A DNA stretch of 64,000 bases from Selaginella tamariscina. Taxonomy: Eukaryota > Streptophyta > Lycopodiopsida > Selaginellales > Selaginellaceae. The stretch covers positions 124,001 through 188,000 of the forward strand of contig PUQB01000224.1 in NCBI GenBank assembly GCA_003024785.1, written 5' to 3'. Shown here piece by piece: positions 49,543 through 61,489 of the stretch. The position numbers were made by a program, and so were the translations under genes. Within the stretch, counting starts at the first letter, position 1; each line of letters starts with the position of its first letter. The notes beneath the pieces were generated by a model, which saw only the letters and a list, made by a program, of their open reading frames with translations, did no database searches and was not told where the DNA came from.

Positions 49543-51360
49543 GTTAAAGCCTTTGAGCAAAATAACAGTGGAGGAGATGGATGTGTTAGTTGGTAAACTA
49601 CATATTAACAATAGTAGTTCCACTGCACTCCTTTTCATCTCAAAGTAATGGAGCTAAAGACAATCATACACTTCAAAGAGTGGTTGGGAATACATTGTAA
49701 TAAACTATGTTATACCTTAGCTCTAGCATATAATGAGGTTAACAAATATTTGTAGGTGACAGACGATGATATGCTTGTCCAATGGGTAAGCCAAACGGAA
49801 GATCTGGACAAGAATCTATTTCATGCCAATGCTAGAAAGGAGGGCATCGTGATGATGCCTTCTCTTATCACAATTCTTTAATAACGGAGAACCAAGTTGA
49901 ACTTGATAAAGAAGAACGCTACGAATCATGACAAGCCTTACATATGTTTATTGTCAGATTTGGAGACTTTATGAGGTAATATCACTGCATGTAGAAAACC
50001 TTTTCAAATGTTTATGATGGATTGGTAAGTATCAAAAATCTTTCTTCATATAGGACACTAGAAGATTTGGTGAAGAAGCTTAGCCATGTAAGCATGTACA
50101 AAGAAGGTATTATTATTTAATTTTTGCACTTACTTGATACATACGTCTTTAGGTATTTATTTCTTGATTTTTGCTCATGTCATTGATACCTTCGTCTTCA
50201 TCTTCGCCAAGATGAACAGACATTGCTAGACTAGATTTTACATGAAGAATGGTGATCGCATGTGTATTGATATGGTTTTCACTTGGTTGTCAGGAATGCA
50301 TCAAACAATTTCTAGCTTTTAAGCGATTAGTCAGGCATCTACCTTCACTCCAACGAGCCTGAACCTCCATCCGATACACTAATAGCCAAAAGGGATGTAT
50401 TCAATAATGTACATTATCCAAACATTACAAGTTAGGCTAAACACAACATCATCAAATTAATCAGGGGTCTTTACAGTGATGCATGGGTTTTTGACTACTT
50501 CTCTAAGGGTTCCATCTTGAAGGAGTGTTACCTTGGGATACATGTGTGTTTGCCGTTGAAAATGATAAGACCATGGTCGAGGACTTGTGAAGAGATTTTC
50601 AATTGACTACCTCAACAAACCCATACAAGAGTATTTAGGAAAGTTTCTTCCCGAGAAGTGCGACAGCTCTGAGGAGGAATCCGGTTTAATGTAAGAATCT
50701 GAAGACAATCCTGAACCAATATCACACTAGAAATTATTTCAAGGAGCATAAAATATTCAATTATTCTACTGACTATAGAAACATATCCCAAGCAGTTAAA
50801 ACCTTCTTTGCATGGCTCAGAAGGTAATAGCAAAAATGAAGTGTAACATAAGGCATTTTTGTATATTTCGTGTATACTTGTACAGAAAATAAATTCTTAA
50901 GGACTAAAGAAGCTTTTATTTCAAACATGGGTCACACATTAATAAGGTAATAATGTACCTTGGTAATTATAAGGCCAGCTAACAATCAGTTTACAAATAT
51001 AATAAAGTAGTTGAGAACAACAATTTTCAGCAGTGGCATGAGGTAAGAGTTCATCAACAAAGGCCTAAGGATATAGAAAGAGAAATCAAATAGGGAATTT
51101 TTATTCATTGTCATGGTAAATTTCGACATGATATCATTGGTTGAACCATCTCTTGCAAAAGCTCAAGGAAATGCACTTGTGGGGATTTGGTCATGCATGA
51201 GTTTCACAACCTGACACTGCTGCTGAATTTGCTCAACAAGCACTATAGTGTTGCAAAAAAGGTGATTCGTAAAGATTGGATTTTTGACCAACGATTTTTT
51301 ATAATCCTCTCGAATACTACGATGTGAAAAAGAAAAGCAAGCCATACTTCTTTAAGAATA
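49543..51360. other. Stretch with weak coding signs, unrecognised
   Basis: Less AT-rich than its surroundings. Short plus-strand stretches read like protein (for example IRGLYSDAWVFDYFSKGS near 50460-50515) but are repeatedly interrupted, and I recognise no family. It may be more of the DNA transposon or another old element. The left 5 bp is the target duplication of the LTR element. Confidence 0.35.
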
Positions 51361-53600
51361 AAAGAATAATTAAGCTTTATTGCGAGATTAATCAGTTAAG
51401 GATAATGAAAAAACACACATATCTTAGTGGTAGATGACTTTACTGAAAAGGCTATATTCAACCAACACATTGTTTATATCCATCCAAAGAAGAATCTTAA
51501 AAACTTTTGCGAATAATATTCACAATATAAAGTATATCTTGGTACTTTTCTTTTTCATGATTTTGAGTTTTATAAATTAAAAAAGCTCTATAATGTTATT
51601 ATCAAGAAAACTAAATTTTTTAGATAAACCTTTATGCACTTCTAATTTTATAACGGATTACATATTAACAAAGATGGCAATTTCTAAATTGCATTCCTAA
51701 GAGTGTTAGGTGGTGGTAACAACATAAAGATATTGATTAGAATGATTTTATCAATCTAAAGGGTGATGATTAAACAAAATAAAAAAATTCTTATGTATGG
51801 TTAAGAAGAAAGTAATTAAAATAAATTGATAAGTTGATAAGAAAATTATTTCATTTGTAATTATGTTTGATAATATTTTTGAATTATTATAAAGTATTTT
51901 TACATTCAAGAATAATATGAATATTTTAATATATTTTAGGAATATTCTTTACTTTATGAATATCTTGCTAAAATATAATAATTGTTTTATCATATAAATA
52001 TTCTTTGTATGTATTTCAGGTTGTAATGTTTATTAAGTATATATTGACATGAAGATTATATTTTCATTCATTTCTTCATCACATATTAATGTATAAGAAT
52101 AAAGATATATTTTTTAGTAATGATAAAATTGATTTTATTAACACTAAGTAAGGTTAATTAAGAAATAATTTATTAATTAATTAATAATTAAGACTTAAAT
52201 ATATATTTATTAAAATAATTAATTAATAAATAAAACTTAAGTATTAATTAGTAATTTATTTTATATTCCCATTTTCATTTATCATGCCCAATTTAGTTAC
52301 AACGTACATTTTACAATTCACCAATAGTGATGGAGTAGTTTTTGATTTGTAGTATTAAAAAAATCAAGTCAAAAAGCAATTATTTTAGGGATTATTATGT
52401 TTGTAACCTATAATCACAGTGTGACATATGGTTATGCAACAATAACGTGTGACATATGATTATGCAACATAACGTTGTTTCATAGTGGCATATCGTTAAA
52501 TTAGCACTATCTTTTGATTTATCAAGTACAAAATTATGTGAAACACTAAAAATCCAATCAAGAAACAATTACCTTAGGGAGATATTATGTTGTGTGACCT
52601 ATAGTCAGGAAGCAATGATGTTGCTTCACAATGGAATTCATATAGAAATTATGTAAAACCATGCTTCACATTTGATACTTGCAAGTATTTTGCATGTAAA
52701 ATATCATGGTAATAATATAAATTTCTTGCATTAAAAATAAGAACATTATTTTATTATTGGAGTATCTCTAGGCAACTTGGTTATTTTATCACCTAGTTTG
52801 TTAATAACTTTTAAGACGACACAAGCATTATTGTCGTTGTTGTTTGGGATTTTAAGTTTTACATAATAGGTCTAATCATGTCACCCTCCTGCACCAACAC
52901 AATATGTTACACAAGTACATGACTATATTTCTAGAGTTTCACCTCTAACCTTGAACTCTCTTGTTGTTGGGTTTTGGCAAAAAAACGAGGCTTATAAAAG
53001 AAATTAAGAGCATATTCTAGAATATTCTAAAATATACTAAGAATATTCTATAAAAAATTTAGCTAATGTAATTCAAATCATATTTGCCGCATTAAGCTTT
53101 AAAGTAATGTAAAACATGATTTAATAAACTATACAAAAATATGCTAAAGTGAATCTTGGGACACACTTCTACCAATTATGAAGGTTGATTACATACCTGG
53201 CTTAAGATTCAATAACAAGGTTCATCAATTGCACAACCAATGAACCTCAATGTAGCTCATGATATGGCATTGAAGGAAATAAATAATGTTTGGGTTTAGT
53301 TAGAGCACACCCTTTAAACGAAGTATATGTGCAAACATGGGATCTCAACTTTGTTTTTTAAACCCTACAAACATATAAGATGGAAATGTTGCAATGACAA
53401 CTTTCACCATTAATTCTCGAATGACACAATGAATGTTTCATGCCTTCCTCGTTGAACCACCTCAAACTCACTAATTTCATGGCCATAGTTTCTCTTTGTT
53501 TTTTTGACATATTGTTGGGTGTTCTCATCAAAGTGCCATTGTAGTAAGGCACACGGGCTAATCCCACTCCTCTTGGTGGCAACGAAGTCCTCTCTCTAAG
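51361..53600. other. AT-rich stretch, no gene seen
   Basis: Contains an M-family MITE fragment at about 52140-52312 and otherwise no recognisable coding frame, RNA gene or sharp repeat boundary. Confidence 0.45.
52140..52312. mobile_element. MITE fragment, family M (copy 4)
   Basis: Closely parallels 8190-8345: shared TTAAGTATTAATTAG, ATATTCCCATTTTCAT and the end CCCAATTTAGTTACAACGTA. Non-coding. Confidence 0.65.
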
Positions 53601-53656
53601 TGTGGCAGCAAGTGGTTAACGGTGGTTTAACCACCATCGAACTGCCATACAGAGTG

Positions 53657-53766
53657 AACGAGCAAAGATGATGAATGGCCGAGTAGGAAGGTACAATGGG
53701 TCAACGACTGTAACGAGCGAAGATGATGAATGGCCGAGTAGGAAGGTACAATGGGTCAACGACTGT
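53657..53766. repeat. Perfect-looking 55-bp tandem duplication
   Basis: Two adjacent 55-bp units, each beginning AACGAGC and ending GTCAACGACTGT, differ at only one or two bases. The second starts at 53712. The near identity points to a recent duplication. Confidence 0.9.
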
Positions 53767-54129
53767 CATGTGACACTGTCAGTGGCTAGATCCAATCGTC
53801 CGGATTAACTACCAAGATACTTAGGACATCACATGTGAGGGAGGCGCATTAAGACCATAGGACAAGACTTTGCCATAGGGCAACAAATTAGTAGGGGAGT
53901 GCCACCTGGGCCTACGACCTAACACCAATTGACCCACTATTTAAGGAGGAAGGCAAGCAGTGGGTTAGGGTCCTTTTAGTTCGTCTTCTTCAATGTATCT
54001 TGCTCTGACCTTCTCTAGGGAAGGGGCCATCTTGTATCACATCAGATAATACATATATACAATCTCCTCTATCTATTGTTGCCTCGCCAAATCTCCCTTC
54101 TCCCTCTCCTCAACTAGCTTCCCCATCAA

Positions 54130-55225
54130 GCCAGCAATAGCACCACTGGACACGAGCTCCAACCCACATGTACATGGACCCTCACAACATCTGAATAGAG
54201 GCCACACCACCACACCTTCCTGCATATCCCGAAGTAAAGGTTGGACCTCCGACTCAAACCCCCAAGACTGGTGTTGGCAACAGTGTCCTGGTGACTATCG
54301 AGGCTACCTAAGTCACCCCACATCTGGCATGTGGAGTCTCCAATGGCATAAGCAAGAGAAACCATCACTCGGCCTAGGGTTACAATCACCACAATTGACT
54401 TTGTGAACGACGTGCCAACCATCATCGTCCAGGTTGCGATCCATGATGTGATCATAGACAGAGGTTTGGTCATAAACATCATGTGATAGAACTCCACAAG
54501 GAGTTGGGCATGCCAACCTTGGGACCATTGTTGGTGGCTAAATTTGGCTTGGGTCGGCCGGGCTTTGGTAACACTCTCCTTTGGCCGTCATATGTCCGGG
54601 TTGATCCTCCATCTTGGTTGCGATGATAGTTAATGATTTGGTTTCCCAGTTCCATCTTGGTATCCCCCAGGTTGGGGTGACGTGTCTAAGTTCTACCCTT
54701 AGCATGGGTTCTTTTGTGACTTGTGCTTTGGGGGTTCCATGCATGACCACCCGCCTAATCGCATGGTGTCATTTCCCCTGGTAGGGGTCTACCTAACCCA
54801 AGCTAGACAAGCCTGATGGGTGGGCATGGATGGGCTTCGCTTCATTGTTGCCCAATCCCTCCAGTCAGTCGTGTAATCCTAAACTCAGAACTTCAGTGAG
54901 AGTGCCCAAACTTGCTTTGTTATTATGGACATCATTCCCTCCTTTACATGGAATCTTACCTGCTAGTGTTCCCAGTCATGTTGCACCCTCGTGCCTAAGC
55001 CAGGGGCGGCCAAGAAGTAGGTTGAATCCCCTTTTTTGTGCATGTCGAGAACGAAGGCATTTATCTGGAACTTGACAGTTTGGATCTTGACTTCCACTTC
55101 CTTATGATGCCCTTGGGTTTCACCTCGTCTTGGTTTGCCATGTGTACGTGGAAGGGAGGAGGCTCCACACCAACCTAGGCCTTGCCTGGGAATACCAATA
55201 GCCCTAGTTAATTGGGGATCAACTA
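54130..55225 (-). mobile_element. Ty3/gypsy gag-protease region fossil
   Basis: Fossil, broken. The minus strand near 54990-55100 encodes VEVKIQTVKFQINAFVLDM followed by a stretch resembling the retropepsin flap region of gypsy polyproteins. Other short frames upstream and downstream on the same strand lack clear family marks. A TATTTAAGG box on the plus strand near 53940 and the sequence after it look LTR-like, but no second copy exists to prove it. Confidence 0.5.
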
Positions 55226-55229
55226 TGAA

Positions 55230-55345
55230 GATATGCGCCTTGAGGTCTACGTGCAGATTATCCATGACTGGTGCCCTATACCTAACAAGGGAAAAACATT
55301 ATACCTATTATATATATAGGACGTTGCACGCCCACGCATGCACCT
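55230..55345 (-). repeat. Duplicated 5' end and promoter of the F-box gene
   Basis: Nearly identical to 58640-58755: the same GAAGATATGCGCCTTGAGGT, start-codon region (MDNLH on the minus strand), AACAAGGGAAAAAC leader and TATATATATAGGACG box. It is followed, downstream on the minus strand, by unrelated gypsy-derived sequence in place of the F-box gene body. Confidence 0.85.
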
Positions 55346-55819
55346 CTTTTGTATATTCCTTTGTTCCACTCATCATACGGCTACTTATGAGGTCTCTCAA
55401 GTCGCTTCTCTAGCTTAAGCTGTTCACAATTGCAATCGAACTCCCTATTCCTTTTCATTGGGTTCCAATGCACAATGCACCACCGAGTCATCATAACAAG
55501 CACCTTATATTATAAACATAAGTAGCGGCGTTTGTGTCTGCATGTGTTTCATCTATGAATATGTGCATGTCTAAATGTATATATAGAGAGAGAAAGAAAG
55601 ATGTACTCACCTCTCCAACGATAGGTATGGGTAAAGTTGAAGCAAACAAATGCTAAGAAACATTTGGCCAGCAAGAGTGGTCAATAAAAGAAGATAGAAT
55701 TCACAGCCCTTCCGCCTTGAGCAGCCACACCAATCAAAAGTTGATTGTAGAATAAGTTTAACCAAAGGAAATCAGCCTGGTATTTTCCATCTTTTCCCAT
55801 TTCCGTGAGTTCCCGTGTG

Positions 55820-56152
55820 GGTTAGATATCGAGCTTTCCATCTAACATAGTAAGCTGACAAAAAGTATTAAAGGAGTCCTTAGTAACAACCTTAAGAAAA
55901 TCATATCTCAAGCAAAACACCAAAGAATTTGTAACCATGAGTAGCTCTCCAACTTGCACACTCCAATTGTACATAGCCCCCTCCTTTCCCATCAATAGTG
56001 TTGTGGATTTCAATAGGACCAATATAATCAGCATATTTCCGGCTTAGAATCACTAAGGTCCCCCTTCTTTGGTGGTTTAGAAAGATCTTGCTTCTTTTGA
56101 AGCATAAGGTGTAAATATGTTCCTCATGAGCATATATATCCCATATATACAT
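55820..56152 (-). other. Coding-like stretch, unrecognised
   Basis: The minus strand carries an 83-codon open stretch (text such as RRGTLVILSRKYADYIGPIE) and an overlapping second frame that continues with FLKVVTKDSFNTF. Composition is protein-like but I recognise no family, start or splice borders. It could be an exon of an unannotated gene or transposon remains. Confidence 0.35.
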
Positions 56153-56454
56153 AGAAACGTGTGTATTCTATAAAGTATGTATGCATGTAATCCAAATCCT
56201 GATATCTGCCATCCTGTAGAGTTTTAGATTCAGGAGGAGTCATGTATTTGCATCTTATATATTCTTATAAACTAATATATGCTACTCCATCATTATTAAT
56301 AGATTTATAAGGCTCTCATAGAACTTTTAACATAGCAAACATTAGTACTCATGCATCTAACAATTAATATTGAAAATTAGATATTCACATTGTTTTCTTC
56401 TTGAAAAAGAAACAATGAAAACACAATTACTAAATGTTCAAAGAGTGAATGCTA

Positions 56455-56615
56455 CAGTAGAACCTGTATAAATTTGGGGAAAATATTTAGTTTTAAATAA
56501 GGGAAGGCAGAACACAATAGCGTATAATAATAATATATACAGTGGGGACCATGATTTTGATTTAATTTAAAAAGGGTTTTAATTTATACAGGTTTAATTT
56601 AGACAGGTTTTACTG
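56455..56615. mobile_element. Pogo-type MITE (Emigrant/Lemi1-like)
   Basis: A 161-bp element with ends CAGTAGAACCTGTATAAATT and, inverted, CAGTAAAACCTGTCTAAATT, flanked by TA on both sides (56453-56454 and 56616-56617). Plant pogo-like elements of the Emigrant/Lemi1 group are known for CAGTAAAACCTCTATAAATT-type ends and TA duplications. The interior is AT-rich and non-coding. Confidence 0.85.
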
Positions 56616-57283
56616 TATTATGTAATTTATTACATTGGTAGCTTGAGCTAAGTTAAAATCTCTTTTACATCTTTGTAAAATGTTATCTTAGTAAAAGCTC
56701 AAGCTGCCTTTTAAAGCGAATGTATCTAACTCCATAATATTCTTAAATTATTTTCTATGTTGATGAATATATTGCTCTTTGCCAGCTTGAAAAAAGGAAA
56801 AGAAAAAAAATGAAAACATAAAGAAAACATAAAATGATGAATAAAACAAAACAACTAGTTAATTAATTATATAGTTCCTAGTTAAAAGATTTACTTAAAA
56901 CAAGATTATAATTATATTCTAATTATAGAACACATAAATAAGGTATAAGTATATAATTACACATAACACACTCACATGCATATAATGATTCTTTAACATA
57001 TCTTGTTATGTACCTAACTATCAAAATCTCCAATTTACGAGGTGTGTATTTAATACGTGTGCATGTCTATACGTGCAAATGTAAGTGTATATACACTTTA
57101 TAAGGGCATATACCTGCATAAAGAGGAAAGCTTATTAATTTTGTACATTCCACAACACTTAATGTTGTGTGTGTTACACAATATATGATTGTAAAAATGT
57201 TTATTGACACGTTCTTAGTTGATTACGTCTCATGTCAATATGTGTCCTTTCAAACACTCTCTAAGGTGAATATGTCCAACCCA
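56616..57283. other. Intergenic stretch 3' of the F-box gene
   Basis: AT-rich. No gene recognised. Just to its right, inside the gene, three diverged repeats of a phrase like CACAAGCTCTCTAAGG occur at 57250-57400. Confidence 0.4.
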
Positions 57284-58679
57284 TTATGTCTTGCAACTCA
57301 TGGCATATGTCCTTGACAAGCTCTCTAAGGCAAATACGTCCCAAGTCAATCTGTCGTGGAATTCATGACACATGTCCTTCACAAGCTCTTTAATGTTATG
57401 TGGCGTACGTTCGTGTAGAAACTCCCACAGAGATGGAGACGGAAGCGGCAATTTCGAGAAGCGTGCTAATGGGATCAACAACTTGGCCAGTGCACATGAA
57501 CTCAAAATAGACCTGACGATACTAAGCACATGTGAAGGCCTTACATCCGAGAGTGACTCATCCATACTAGAGTCCCATGAAGCATCCACAATTAGAAGTT
57601 CGAGACTGGAAAGGTAGCACACTTGTTCTCTGGGAGGTAACTCCAAGTTCTAAATACATAAACAACTAGTAAGTGATACATGAAACATCACACATTGCAT
57701 TTACATGCATTACCTCTAGCATGAGCAGATTCATCTGAGATGCTTAAGGTGGTTCATTCCTTCAAATGCATGGTGAAGGGGACGCCTTTCCATATCAATC
57801 GTGCTTGGGAAGAGCCTTAAGTGCTCGAGCATCGAAAACCTCGGACTCCACTCTTTATGCCAACATCTGGGTACTAGTAGAGTTTGCAACTTGGGAAGGA
57901 GAGCCCCTATAAATGTCACAGAACCCGATGTTGAAAACCTTGCCACCTCAAGATTGGTGCTTTTATAATAACATGTGGCACATTAGACAACTCGAATTGT
58001 ATTTTCCTCATAGGTGGTGCGTGCACTCTTATTGCTTTTGCCCGAATTGAGACCAAATTTAATGACCAAGTGCTTGGCAGACAAATGTCCAGCGGCCTTC
58101 TGTAATCTCTATATTCTGGAGGGTGACCACCTTCAACAAAGGAGATGCTTCAAAAAAACCTTGCTAAAGTCGAGGCAGTCGTTGACACGTTACGAAGATA
58201 GCATTTACTTAGCTTCGGAAGAGAAGGCAATGATTGAGGGGCAGTCAAGCGCTTAGAGTATCCCAAAGAGAGTTGCTCAAGACAAGAACAAGTGCTAAGA
58301 ACTCTTGGTAATGCATCCAAGAGGTTGTGCTCCACCTCCACCTCCACTCCAGCACAAGCACACGGAGCTTGTTCGTGAGCCAGTATTGGCCACCTATGTA
58401 AACATGGGGAGGCCAGACGAATTCTACCTTTTTAAACCCGTGTGAACTTCTCAAAATCATGTCCAGGGATGCAAGATGACAACCACAATCCAATAGAAAA
58501 GCACGGTGCAGCTTGCATATGTAATACTGCACTTTATGTGCGTCCCATCTGAACATATCCACCCACATGGAGCTCTCTCTCCAATCCTTGCATACTGCCT
58601 TGACCGCAGGAAGACTGTAGATATTGCCATACAATCGTTTGAAGATATGCGCCTTGAGGTTTGGGTGCAGATTATCCAT
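57284..58679 (-). CDS. F-box/LRR-like protein gene (interrupted)
   Basis: F-box proteins are substrate receptors of SCF ubiquitin ligases. The N terminus MDNLHPNLKAHIFKRL...LPAVKAVCKDWRESSMW matches the F-box pattern (helix, then VCK-W). Leucine-rich text follows: LEQLSLGYSKRLTAPQSLPS, PLLKVVTLQNIEIT, ALLPKLQTLLVPR, MLEHLRLFPS, SLELLIVDASWDSS, typical of FBD/LRR-type plant F-box proteins. The frame changes at a GGT/GGA repeat near 58325-58345 and at a run of seven A (T on the coding strand) at 58152-58158. A further break or intron lies near 57950-58060. A probable short intron separates the part ending near 57735 from that starting at 57646. Whether this is decay or assembly error cannot be told here. 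Confidence 0.75.
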
Positions 58680-58715
58680 GACTGGTGCCCTATACTAACA
58701 AGGGAAAAACATATA

Positions 58716-58790
58716 CCTATTATATATATAGGACGTTGCACGCCCACGCACGCACCTTATATATATAGGACGTTGCACGCCCACGCACGC
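58716..58790 (-). promoter_or_regulatory. Tandemly duplicated TATA-containing promoter segment of the F-box gene
   Basis: A 37-bp segment including TATATATATAGGACGTTGCA and a CGCCCACGC tail occurs twice in direct repeat. On the minus strand this places two TATA boxes upstream of the F-box start at 58679. The paralogous 5' end at 55230-55345 carries only one. Confidence 0.7.
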
Positions 58791-58859
58791 CGTTCTTCAA
58801 CTCCATTGCTTTGACATGAAAAGGAGAGGTGGGGTTACTGTTGTTAATCTGTAGTTTGC

Positions 58860-60555
58860 CATCAATCACCAATCAGTTAAGACTTTCATGTCCTCCATCG
58901 TTGTTCCATTTAAAAAGGCTTCAAACCATGTGAGCTTGATATCGTTGTTTACATCCTTTATAAATTGAACAGACTTAGCCTTCGACATCTTACTAGGTTT
59001 CTTTACAGACTTATCTGAAGGCTCTCTTCACTTGTCTGCTTCTTCTTTAGTGTTCCTTTTGTAAAGGATTCCATAATCCCCAACCATTTGACAAAGATCT
59101 TATTCTCAGGGCAAAAAATCAACATCATCAAAAAGGATGTTTCCTTCCCGCCCATGGGCAAAATCAACTGCTGTAATATCTTCAACTCTCTGAGAAAAAA
59201 AGAGACAGATTAATATACTAGCGAGATAAATCCTGCCAAGGCAATTTACTTACCTGGTAGTCGCACATTGTTCTTTCCCTGCAGTAGCTCTTTGTGGTCG
59301 CTCAGAGTTTCCCACATAGATTGCGTGTGTTTGAACTTCTCCATATTCTATTGTTGTAGTGGTTGGTGTCACCAGCGTCCCATTCCGCAATAACTTATGG
59401 TACTGCTCGATTGTGAGATTCGGCTTAGCTAAATGCCAATCTTTTATCAGCTTCTCACGGTATATCATTCCTTTATTGTGTTCATCGAGAAGTCGTTTGG
59501 GTTGTCGTTATTGTGTGTTGGCCATTAATAATGTAGTACTTGATTGATTTTTTATTCTCCGTTTGAATCTTCGTGATTTGTTCTGATGTTGTCAACCCAC
59601 CCTTTCTCAGTGCCTTCCTTTCTTTCATAGTATGGGCACAAAATAGCATTATGTGGAACGGTGTAAGAATTGTCGTCCTTCATCTTCTCCATGAGCTCAG
59701 CTACACATTCATGGTTGAGTGACCTGTAATTGAAGTTTGGGTTGACGCTTCAATACTTAACCCTACACTCGTAAATCATATCATCCAACATTATTTTCTT
59801 GTGATTTATTGCAGCATGAGATGCCACAAGTGCAGCTGACAAAACGACAAATGATTTTCTTTTGCGATCCGAATCAACATGTGTGATCCCGATTGCAGCT
59901 GTTCTAATGTTTTTGACACACTCTTCCAGCTCCAAAGATTCCTAAACAAATTGAACGTGATCTATAAAGAACCTGGGATCGAGCCACCCTCTCAATCTCC
60001 TAATGATGTCGTTATATTCTTCTTCAATAAGAAGAGGGACGATTACTCCACTTGTGGATGTTCTGTATTGTGAAGCAATATCTATTTAGAATACACCTAC
60101 TCGATGATTATGGAAATCTTCGAAGTGAGATCTAATTGGATCCCCTCCATAGATGGGCTTTCATTGAGTTGAAGAAGAACTCCACGGGTCAAATCATGAA
60201 ACGTGAATGTCATTATATACAAGTCAACAAAACCACCCGAGATTATTGTCGTAACTAGCGATTTCTAGATCCGAGAACGTCACATTGGATGGAACAAGGT
60301 ATATGTGTCGAGCATCGTCCAATCTGGGTTCGCAGCTTGCTTTCAGGTGCTTGACTAGTAAATTTACTTTCCATTATTTTGCTTGTCCACGCGATGTGAC
60401 AAAGGTTAGTTTAACAGCAACCATAGTTGCTCCAATGCGCTTCCCATTTATTTTGAAATATGGCCAAGTTGATTTAGAATCCCCCTGCCCATCTCATCTC
60501 CTCCTCTTGTCTTCAATGTCACTCAATTCTACATCTGAATACAAAAATGATTAGT
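58860..60555 (-). pseudogene. Unrecognised minus-strand coding remnant, probably multi-exon
   Basis: Several minus-strand stretches read like one protein, in order. They are WPYFKINGKRIGATMVAVKL (about 60470-60405), LIEEEYNDIIRRLRGWLDPR, ECVKNIRTAAIGITHVDSDR (about 59920), NHECVAELMEKMKDDNSYTV, and IYREKLIKDWHLAKPNLTIE (about 59465). Last comes FIKDVNNDIKLTWFEAFLNG near 58970-58900. They are separated by stops and frame changes. Some separations may be introns. I recognise no domain. It could be a decayed host gene or a transposon-encoded protein. Spacing to the F-box gene is only about 180 bp. Confidence 0.5.
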
Positions 60556-60599
60556 TCTTCAAGCACATATCTGAGTATAATAGATTTTATTATAATTCA

Positions 60600-61080
60600 A
60601 AATATAAATCATGCAAGGGTTTAACATATGTGTGTTTATGAGAGTGTTAAATTTTCACGTGTAGCAATATATATATACACACATATAATATACACATAGA
60701 CATACATACATAATGTATAATATTGTCACATCAGTACATATTATGGATCATGCATGGGTATATGCATGAGGGAAGAGAGAGTGTTAAAAAATTAATTTTG
60801 TACACATTGCATATATTAGTAAACATATATACATACACATAATATACAAAGACATACATACATAGTACATGTAACATCGGTATATATTATGGATCATGCA
60901 TGGTGTGTATGTATGAGAGAAGAGAGACAATATATTATGGATCATGCATGTGTATGTATGAGAGAAGAGAGAGAGTGTTAACAAATTAAAATCATACACA
61001 TTGCATATATTAGTACACATATATACATACACACGTGTATACACACAGATTAAGTACATATGGATCATACATGCGTTGAA
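60600..61080. repeat. Tandem AT-rich repeat with TTATGGATCATGCATG core
   Basis: The core TATTATGGATCATGCATG occurs at about 60737, 60886 and 60930, each followed by TATG-rich and GAGAGAAGAGAGA text. Larger flanking phrases (TACACATTGCATATATTAGT) also repeat. The period is irregular (about 150 and 45 bp). No gene. Confidence 0.75.
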
Positions 61081-61489
61081 CATGATGTTTTCAATAAAGA
61101 AGCAACATATCTCTCCAGTTTGGTTTAAGGTTTAAACCCAATGCAAGTATTTTATTATTAAATTTTATATGATACATATATATATTTAGTATTAAATCTT
61201 TATACTAATATAAACTAAACATGCTTCTAATTATTTACTCTAAACACTAAACATATGTAAGTCCCAATGTAGAGTGTGTGTATAACTATAAATATTTGGT
61301 TTTGGTTTTAAACTCTATATCATAAATACAAAGCTAAATGCTTTATTTATATCGTGATCCATCATTGCTTATGCATGTGTGTACATATGTGTCTTTGTAA
61401 GTGCTTCTAATATGTGCACGTGTATATATAAATTTATATTGTGTTTATATATGTGTGCAAAGAAACATCGAATAATTAAGAAAATAATA

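Noticed and set aside
60784-61083. 99-codon minus-strand Cys/Tyr/Met-rich frame as a secreted peptide gene
   Set aside because: It translates a tandem TATG/CATA-rich repeat. The amino-acid pattern is the repeat itself.
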